From: Diphasiastrum complanatum
Taxonomy: Eukaryota > Streptophyta > Lycopodiopsida > Lycopodiales > Lycopodiaceae
Assembly (NCBI GenBank): GCA_029204225.1
Contig: CM055102.1
Span: 13,539,838 to 13,603,837 of the forward strand
DNA length: 64,000 nucleotides
Direction: 5' to 3'
Numbering within the stretch: the first letter of the stretch is position 1; every line of letters begins with the position of its first letter. The position numbers and the translations under genes are program-made. The notes under the pieces are model-generated. The model saw nothing but the letters and a program-made list of their open reading frames with translations, was not told the DNA's origin and made no database searches. This document shows, in pieces, positions 57,144-64,000 of the stretch.

Positions 57144-57963
57144 TGTTGGGAGTATTCCCAACAAAGTGTAAATAAATAAATTCGACTAATAAAATGTGTT
57201 GCGAGGGCATGACATCCTGCGTGTATAAGCCCATGGCCCAATGAGCACGCAAGTTAAGTTGTAAACAAAATAATAGACTTGGGCCCTTTGTAATTAAAAT
57301 AAAACTTGAGGCCCAAAGTCAATTTTAAACTTATGGTTTACTTTTTAGAGTTGGGTCCAATTTTGGACTCACATGAATCTTGTAATTTTCAATGTACTTT
57401 TTGTGGACCCTTGGATCAAGTTGGGTCCAAGACGAATAGATAGGATCAATGTGAATATTAGCCAATAGGATTGAGGGGCAAGGGCCTTCCCCATTTTATA
57501 AAAAGACACCATTTGTACACTATTTCGATGCTTAATAGAGAGGAGGAGACTCTATCATTTTGAGAGCTCAAGCATCCCCATTTGCTAATCACTCTTGCTT
57601 ATGCTATTGTTGTGATTGCTAGTTATTTCCATTTCTTCCATGCTTTTTGTTTGTGGTTCGTTAAGGTTTCTCCATAAGCAATGACATTGAGTATTTGAGC
57701 TAACCTCCATCTCATCTCTCTCTCTTTCTCTCTTCTCCTCTCTCTTCCTCTTCTTTTCTATCCTTTCCCTTCACCCAGAATCATGATGAATGTTAGTGTA
57801 GAGGAGTAGAGTTAAAGGAGGGTAGTGTTAGTGGAGGTAGAGTTAGATGCAAAGTAGGAAAATAACTAAAATTAGCATCTATGCATAGTTAGGTACCTAT
57901 CCAGTGATTTAACCCTTGTTGACAAGCAGGAGGGCTATACTACTCAAGATCTTCGACCCTACA
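57144..57963 (+). repeat. Right LTR of the compact element
   Basis: 820 bp, the same length as the left LTR, with scattered substitutions (by eye a few percent). Confidence 0.88.
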
Positions 57964-57971
57964 AACAATTG

Positions 57972-59000
57972 TGTTAGCCAATATTTCACACGGAAAATTG
58001 GACTGATGTTGAAGCCTAAATTCGCAAAACTAGAAAAAAATCGGTATGTAAAACCCGGTTATTAGAGAAAAGTTGGCACAAATTTGCCTTAGAATTGGGT
58101 CCCAGCGCGTCCCTAAAGTGGCTAGACATAGTTTAAAAGTAAGACATTGACTTTTCAAAAAAATCGTCAAAAATATTTGTGGTCAAGTTTTGTAAGACTG
58201 AGCCAAGAGTGCCAGTCCACCTAGAACCGTCCTATTTGAGACTAGAGCAAATTTTGCGGCCTTAGAAATGGCCGGTAAATATTTTATGACTTTTCAAAAA
58301 AATGGCAAGTTGTAAAAAAATAACCTTTCACCATGTATTGAGTCCATTTTTTACTAATATATGATCACTCAATGTATTTTTAAGGGAAACCATGTTGTCG
58401 TGGGAGCTCTATTCATGAATGTCGAAAAAGTCAACCACAGTAGAAAAAATCAAGAAAGAAAGTTTTCCGGTAAAACAGGACCGAGAAATATGGATTCAGT
58501 GTCAAGGAATCACAGAAACCCTAACGGCGATTAACGAAATGTGTGGGCCAAGTGGTTACCCAACAGACCAAAAACTCAGACAAATGAGCAGTAGGTGCAC
58601 AGCCCTTGAAAAATTGAAGAAAGGCCAAAAACAAAGGTACCCAAAGAAAAATGAAGGCCGCCTACTAAAATAGGGGTTGAAAAAGGGCCTCACCCAAAAT
58701 TTGGATAATAAATGCCAAAACACCTTAAAGCCTAAAAAAATTGGGAGGTACACCCACTAGCCATTGACATTTTGGACTTCTAGGGTGTACAAAAAGGAAA
58801 ACTTGAATGGCCTCCCTAGCCTTTGACAAAAACTACATCTTGGCTAGTTTTGGAAGTGAGGGGACAAATGGCAAAGAGGGCTTGAAGGGCATGAAGAATG
58901 GCAAGATGAAATTGTGAAGCAGACCCATTGGATTTTCCTAAAAGAAGGAGCCAACTGTATTTCACTAGTTAGTATTTTTTAGAGTTAGTATTTTTAGGAG
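57972..59000 (+). repeat. Dispersed repeat R1, copy 3
   Basis: Starts TGTTAGCCAATATTTCAC four bases after the AACAA duplication. It contains GTATGTAAAACCCGGTTA, GGGTCCCAGCGCG and CCTTAGAAATGGCCGG. It is collinear with copy 2 to about 59000. It abuts copy F directly, so R1 had joined or truncated F before the compact element arrived. Confidence 0.7.
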
Positions 59001-59711
59001 TTGGTACATTTGGGAGTTGAATGTTAAGAGTTTGCTTGATTGAGAGAGCTTGTGGTTTAGCTCCATTTTTGTGTGTAATGTTGCTCAATGCTAGTGTCTT
59101 GTAGTTAGTTGTTTGAAGTTAGTACTACTTTGTTGTTAGTTGTTTTGTGTAGTGCTTGAGGTTGGATGCTTGCAATGTGCATTAGAGATGTGAGTGTGAG
59201 AGTGAAGTTATTCTTGCATTGTTGTAGTCTCAAGTTGCTTGCTTACTTGAAGATGCTTGGGAATTAGTTACTTTCTTGAAAGTTGCTTGCATTTTGCTAT
59301 TGACTTGTGTGTTGCTTGATGTTAGTAGTGTGTGCTCTTACCTTTGAATTGATGCTTCTTGGTTGAGGGTTGTTTGGTCCTAACCAGCATGCGTGCATAT
59401 TGATTGAGGAATGATAGTGGTTTGCAAGGAGTTCAACGTTCGGTTGGTGATTTGTTGAGAGGTTGATTGTTTGATGGTCCGGTTGTGGATATTAGGGGTT
59501 TGCAAATTACTTGCTTGTGTAATGTGGGTTCTTGTTTTTGGTGGTTGATACTTCTTGGTTGAGGGTTGCCTTACTGTGCCACAGACCATGGGGAAGGGGA
59601 GGATGGCTAAGTAGATCATTAATCGCTCGCTCTGAGCATCATCCACATGTCTCGACCACAAGTCATCACCCAAATTGTCGGCCGCCCATCAACGACGGGC
59701 TAACCCACAAG
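59001..59711. other. No gene recognised
   Basis: TG-rich sequence (TTGCTTG-like strings) similar in style to that after R1 copy 2 at 40.5-41 kb. Two related strings TTCTTGGTTGAGGGTTG lie at 59349 and 59553. Confidence 0.4.
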
Positions 59712-59712
59712 A

Positions 59713-59786
<74 letters not shown>
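59712..59786. repeat. (GT)n(TA)n compound microsatellite
   Basis: About 25 bp of GT followed by about 50 bp of TA with one interruption (AGTA). Confidence 0.95.
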
Positions 59787-59790
<4 letters not shown>

Positions 59791-60398
59791 GATATATTAC
59801 ATGTCCATATGGACCCTTGGTTGTGAGAATTGTTTTTAATTTTTTTTTTTTGCATATATAATTAAGCAAGTAGTGGTTGCTATATACAAAGTAATGCCAA
59901 GGTGCTCAGGTTTTGTGCGTATTTTGGAAGCATCTCCATGAGTATGCATTCACCTCTCTCTCTCTCTCTCCTCCGAAATCTACCATTCTCTCTTTTTCAG
60001 AATGTGCATTCTCTCTTAAGAATGTCCATTCTCTCTCCACTTGCATTACGTTGTGAATGGCCCGTGGGCCTCATGCAAGTCGAGGCCTGCCCTCGGGATC
60101 CCGCCCTTGGGCAAGGGCCCTTGGACGGGGCCTTCCACCATACATTTATACAACCTGGCAATGTCATTTACGAGACTAAGCTCCGTAAATATCATTACAC
60201 AGTAGTTGGGATTCGAAGCTACACCTTTCGAGTGACCATCAAGAACTCTACCCTTTCCAGTGGCCTCTACAACCCTACCCTTACACCGGAGTGCAATGGA
60301 CAATTATTTTCAATATACAAATTCCAATGATTATTGGATGATCATCATAGACGGAGTCAGCGCACAAAGCATGGAAAATAGACGAGAAATGAATTCTC

Positions 60399-60432
60399 CA
60401 CGTGTCCACGCGTCATTGGGAGAGTTATATAA
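60399..60432 (+). promoter_or_regulatory. G-box and TATA box upstream of NAGK
   Basis: CACGTG at 60399-60404 (context CCACGTGTCC) is followed 22 bp later by TATATAA at 60426-60432. The TATA box lies about 270 bp before the NAGK start codon, leaving room for a leader of about 240 nt. Confidence 0.5.
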
Positions 60433-60703
60433 TTCAGAACCCCTCCTTCCTTCATACGTGAAGCAGAGGCCTGACTGGAGCTCTCCCACAAGAGACCTCC
60501 TCTTCTTCCACAGGCTCTTCCGCCATCGCTATGCTCTTCGAAGCTCGCCAGGATTTTGTATTTCCTCCTCGTTGGATCGTTACGATCCTGGGAGGCTGTC
60601 AGATCCTCTCCTCTCTGCTTGAATTTCCCAACTCTTTGATTTTCCTCTGAAACAGTGATTCCTTTTGTATCTTCATGAAAGTTGTTTTGATTCTTTGCCG
60701 AGA

Positions 60704-61765
60704 ATGGCTCTGCTGAAGGCATCTCACTCCTGCCATTCCAATTCCTTTTCTGATTCTTCTTCGTTTTCGTCGATTTCTTGGCATGATCGCGTTGCTAGGA
60801 TCAGGAGGTACTCTTTCCAAACGTATCTTGAGCAGAAAACTGTGTCACTGTCTTTGAATCGCTCGCTTCTGCCCCCTGTGATAAAGGCAGAAGAAGCATT
60901 TTCTAGAAACGGCCTATACACTTCCAAAGACAGAGTGGATATTCTCTCCGAAGCACTTCCTTTCATCCAGCGCTTCCAGAACAAGGTGGTGGTGATCAAA
61001 TATGGCGGAGCGGCCATGAAAGATGGCTCCCTCAAAGCAGGGGTGATCAAGGATTTGGTGTTGCTTGCTTGTGTGGGGCTGAGGCCAGTCTTTGTTCACG
61101 GAGGAGGGCCAGAGATAAATCAGTGGCTATCAAAGCTTGGCATAGAGCCACGTTTCAAGAATGGCCTGCGAGTGACTGATGCACCCACCATGGAGGTGGT
61201 GGAAATGGTTCTTGTTGGAAAAGTAAATAAATCTCTTGTTTCTCTTATACATGGAGCAGGGGGCAAGGCCATCGGCTTGTGTGGGATCGATGGCAAGCTC
61301 ATCACAGCAAGACCTGCAGGATCTGAGCTAGGGTTTGTAGGGGAAATCACTTTCATTGACACAAGCATCTTGGCGACGATAGTGCAGGCGGGACATATTC
61401 CTGTAATTGCCTCTGTAGCTGCAGATAAAGATGGACAGGCCTTTAACATCAATGCTGACACTGCGGCAGGCGAAATAGCCGCTTCCCTTGGGGCAGAGAA
61501 GCTTATTCTCATGACTGATGTGCCTGGTTTAATGCGGGATCGCAACGATCCTGAGTCTTTGGAGAAGCAAATAGACATAAAAGGGGTAAGGAAGCTGGTT
61601 GATGAGGGTGTGGTTGCTGGGGGAATGATCCCTAAGGTGGAGTGCTGTGTAAGATCTTTGGCTCAAGGAGTACGTGCCGCACATATAATCGATGGCCGCC
61701 TTCCCCATTCCTTACTCTTAGAGATTCTGACCGATGAAGGTGCTGGCACCATGATAACTGGCTGA
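60704..61765 (+). CDS. NAGK: Acetylglutamate kinase, plastid type
   Basis: N-acetyl-L-glutamate kinase phosphorylates N-acetylglutamate with ATP, the second and controlled step of ornithine/arginine synthesis in plastids. The 353-residue single-exon ORF begins at ATG 60704 ([10 protein letters not shown]); an upstream in-frame TTG is ignored. Residues 1-60 are Ser/Arg-rich with few acids, a plastid transit peptide. The kinase fold follows: [11 protein letters not shown] (catalytic Lys at 99), [12 protein letters not shown] (132-143), [18 protein letters not shown] (247-264), LMTDVPGLM (269-277) and [12 protein letters not shown] with the second Lys at 311. The N-terminal helix [16 protein letters not shown] (77-92) is the arginine-sensing, hexamer-forming segment, and the C-terminal region is that bound by PII in plants. 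The length fits plant NAGKs. No defects. Confidence 0.96.
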   Translation: MALLKASHSCHSNSFSDSSSFSSISWHDRVARIRRYSFQTYLEQKTVSLSLNRSLLPPVIKAEEAFSRNGLYTSKDRVDILSEALPFIQRFQNKVVVIKYGGAAMKDGSLKAGVIKDLVLLACVGLRPVFVHGGGPEINQWLSKLGIEPRFKNGLRVTDAPTMEVVEMVLVGKVNKSLVSLIHGAGGKAIGLCGIDGKLITARPAGSELGFVGEITFIDTSILATIVQAGHIPVIASVAADKDGQAFNINADTAAGEIAASLGAEKLILMTDVPGLMRDRNDPESLEKQIDIKGVRKLVDEGVVAGGMIPKVECCVRSLAQGVRAAHIIDGRLPHSLLLEILTDEGAGTMITG

Positions 61766-62180
61766 AGGAGTAAACAGCTCTGCTTGAAGAAGTAATTTTT
61801 GTTTCAGTTCGTCTTCATAGAGACATTGATATTCTATGGAACTGAAGAAATTTATCTGACAGTTGTTGTGTTCCATTTTAACTTCGTCTGTGGAAGAGCA
61901 CAGAGCTTTATTATGCTAATTACAGATTTGCAACTCTCAATACTCGCTTTTGGTATCAACGATTCTTCTGGGTATGAATGGTTCTTCTGTTTTCTGGATT
62001 ATTTAGGGGAAGTTGTGACGGTTGCTTGATTAATTAACAGTGTGGATGTTGATCTTGGTGACCTTTCCATCAGTTTTTCGCTTCATCAGAATTGATCTTA
62101 GTAGGTACCAGCGAACACTTTGGAGGTCCCTTCACAAAACCAAAAGAAAGATATCTGGTTTTCCTATTTCTAATATTCTC
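61766..62180 (+). other. 3' flank of NAGK
   Basis: Presumed 3' untranslated region and beyond. No standard AATAAA was seen close to the stop. Confidence 0.4.
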
Positions 62181-62248
62181 AGATCATGATCCTTGATGAG
62201 AGAGTTACATCTGCAGATCATGATCCTTGATGGAAGAGTTACATCTGC
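62181..62248 (+). repeat. 34-bp tandem duplication
   Basis: AGATCATGATCCTTGATG starts units at 62181 and 62215; the units differ at two positions. Confidence 0.9.
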
Positions 62249-62689
62249 TGTATTATTGCTTTGTTGAAGGGCGTTTGACTTCTTTTTATTTGCGTAAAAA
62301 AACCCTTTTGAGGAACATATTTGCATTTCATATTCTCCATGCATGTGGGTTTCTGAAATGCTAATAGAAATCTTTATGCTTGTTTAGATATCCACGTTAA
62401 TCAAGGGCCAAAAGGAAATTATTGACTACAAATTACAGAGCCTTGCATAAAGATCATCATGACACTTGTATATGATCCTACATCATGAGCTCCATACTTG
62501 GCACAAACTTTCATTTCCTTCGAGTTCTACGTACATTTACAATATTCTGGTTTTTTATATACGTGGATATCAAGGGAGAGAACCGCTGATGAACTATGTA
62601 TCATGAACAAGCTGGTAAATATCGAATTGTGTAATCCTTTCACAGTTTTTACCAAAATGCATTTTAGCACAGTTTTTGCTTACTGTAGT

Positions 62690-63110
62690 TAACCGGTTCT
62701 AAGGCATCCCTTGCACTTGCTGTTATATTGGTTAAGCAAGTGTTCTCCCCCCCATTCTTTTAGCACTAACTGGTGTATTGCTACCCCACCTGCACTTAGT
62801 GCTAAGCTAACAAAAGCAAGCCTCATTTAATATTCATCCACACAGGATGCTGCTCTTCCACCTATTTGCTTGGTTCGAATCTGCTCCAACGAGATGCTGC
62901 AGCAGAGTGCCACGGTAAATGCTGACCCTTTTAAAAACATTCATAGCATTGTACGAGGAGCAAATGTTGCCCACGCTGTAGTTTTTGATGAGATTCTGCT
63001 AGTTAGCCACGCCCTTTTTTCTTGGTTAATGAAGAGTTTTAAATACACTGGTTTAATTAGTGCTAACTGAAATTTCTAACTAAACCAGTTGTGGAATTGT
63101 AGGTGGGGCA
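62690..63110. repeat. Possible small element with inverted motif copies
   Basis: TTAGCACTAACTGG (62760) and TTAGTGCTAACTG (63057) are near-inverse copies, with a further CTTAGTGCTAAG at 62796. Flanking AACCGGTT/AACCAGTT strings (62692, 63084) add weak symmetry. Boundaries are not defined. Confidence 0.25.
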
Positions 63111-63804
63111 GCACCTACAGTTATGTTCTCTAACAGAGATAACAGCAAGTGAGGCGCAGGCGCAGGCCTAATCAAGGAGGATTTCCAGAAAAGAATGATT
63201 ACCACTTTTGTAAGGGTCAACAGGGACAAACAGTAGTAATTATGCTTCAAGTTATAACTTATAAGAAAATAGTTGGGAAGGATTCAACTTCTGGGACAAA
63301 ACAATGTAGCATCAAGACGGAGCCCTCACCCCCCCCTTCCTCACGACCAGTATGAAAACTGCTATTTTAGCAAATAATAGACTATCTTTCTAGCAAACCA
63401 AGAGGTAGACCGTTTGAAATAAATCCATGTGTTATAGATTCAACTTTCCATAAACTAAAAGGCAACCATCATGGAAGATAAGCTTCGATATTAAGATGGA
63501 TGGGGAGGAAGCATTGCTGGCCATTGATTTACAACTGCTTTACTTCAGTAGGTCGTCAACGATGGTGATGGCCACTCATCGTGCTTATGTGAAGTAAAGG
63601 AGAGAGTGGCAAGTGGCAACTCTAACCATCGCTAGCTCAGGCTGATGCGACTCCGGAACACCATGTGCCTACTTTGCCTTTCATGATCATCTATTCAAAG
63701 TTCTTATGCAGATTATCTGCTTTAATGTAATCAAATTATGATCAATCATTTGGCTACCATCATTCATACGTAGAAATCCAGATAGAAATGATGGTGGCAA
63801 GCAC

Positions 63805-63807
<3 letters not shown>

Positions 63808-63853
<46 letters not shown>
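63808..63853. repeat. (TC)n microsatellite
   Basis: 46 bp of pure TC repeats. Confidence 0.95.
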
Positions 63854-63855
<2 letters not shown>

Positions 63856-64000
63856 GATATTGATCCCTTCAAAGCTGTAATTTTGATGCTTTTCTTGTGT
63901 AGATATAGCCTCTCTAAGGTGTGAACCATTGTGTCATTTGCCTCTTGAATGTGCTGAACAATCAAGAATCCAATATCTTGTAAAGTTTCTATAAAACATA

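Larger units (their letters stand above)
55522..57963 (+). mobile_element. Compact LTR element with non-retroviral ORFs, no visible PBS or PPT
   Basis: Two 820-bp LTRs (55522-56341, 57144-57963), both TGTTGGG...GACCCTACA, flank only 802 bp. A perfect target duplication AACAA lies at 55517-55521 and 57964-57968, so the unit inserted as a whole into the chromodomain of copy F. Next to the left LTR the sequence is GTGAGGAGAAAATAAAC, not a tRNA-primer site; before the right LTR it is GGCCGTGGGTCC, not a purine tract. The internal part carries two ORFs without gag or pol motifs and is GC-richer than the LTRs. The strand is assigned from the ORFs. Confidence 0.85.

Noticed and set aside
59902-60330. 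142-codon plus-strand frame upstream of NAGK
   Set aside because: No domain, low-complexity start, and it lies in the NAGK promoter region; more likely chance.
60665-60703. Upstream TTG start for NAGK
   Set aside because: Plants initiate at AUG; the ATG at 60704 starts a normal transit peptide.

Overview
The window looks like nuclear DNA of a land plant with a large, repeat-rich genome; a gymnosperm-type genome would fit, but species and order cannot be fixed from the sequence. It is AT-rich. It carries a plastid-type N-acetylglutamate kinase gene and the first exon of a plant Raf-like (MAPKKK group C type) kinase. Most of the rest is LTR retrotransposons in various states of decay, with several long CT microsatellites. 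No prokaryotic features, rRNA, CRISPR array or origin were seen.

Layout. 1-2.1 kb: 3' end of a decayed Ty3/gypsy copy. 2.4-3.2 kb: fragment of a second gypsy lineage. 4212-8734: complete LTR element with unusual AGTT...AACT termini, a gag-like start and a chromodomain end, but no recognisable reverse transcriptase. 9640-9976 (-): exon 1 of the Raf-like kinase, with leader and a paired G-box promoter to about 10.55 kb. 12.8-13.5 kb (-): broken gene with 24-residue tandem repeats. 14618-21614 (-) and 22583-28995 (-): two chromodomain gypsy elements (chromoviruses) of one family, with LTRs, polypurine tract, initiator-Met primer site and target duplications. 31.7-32.2, 39.5-40.5 and 58-59 kb: three copies of one dispersed repeat. 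34.5-39.3 kb: Ty1/copia element truncated inside RT. 41.4-46.6 kb: a cluster of gene-like, partly broken coding regions (Ulp1-like protease, histone H3/CENH3-like gene, an uncharacterised spliced gene, a transposase-like multi-exon pseudogene). 50.6-53 kb: decayed copia copy. 53.4-55.5 kb: decayed chromovirus copy, interrupted in its chromodomain by a compact 2.4-kb LTR element (55522-57963) that carries unusual ORFs and no visible primer site or polypurine tract. 60704-61765 (+): N-acetylglutamate kinase.

How it fits together. The NAGK gene (arginine/ornithine synthesis in the plastid) is the only complete, undamaged host gene. The kinase exon has no partner exons in the 9.6 kb downstream of it, so either its first intron is very long and contains the AGTT element, or the gene is truncated. 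The most unusual stretch is 41.4-46.6 kb: an H3-family histone ORF with its own TATA box and E2F-type site, a dense G-box cluster between it and a divergent spliced gene, a Ulp1-type protease downstream on the same strand, and a zinc-motif transposase-like pseudogene converging from the far side. This could be a gene-carrying DNA transposon; that is inference.
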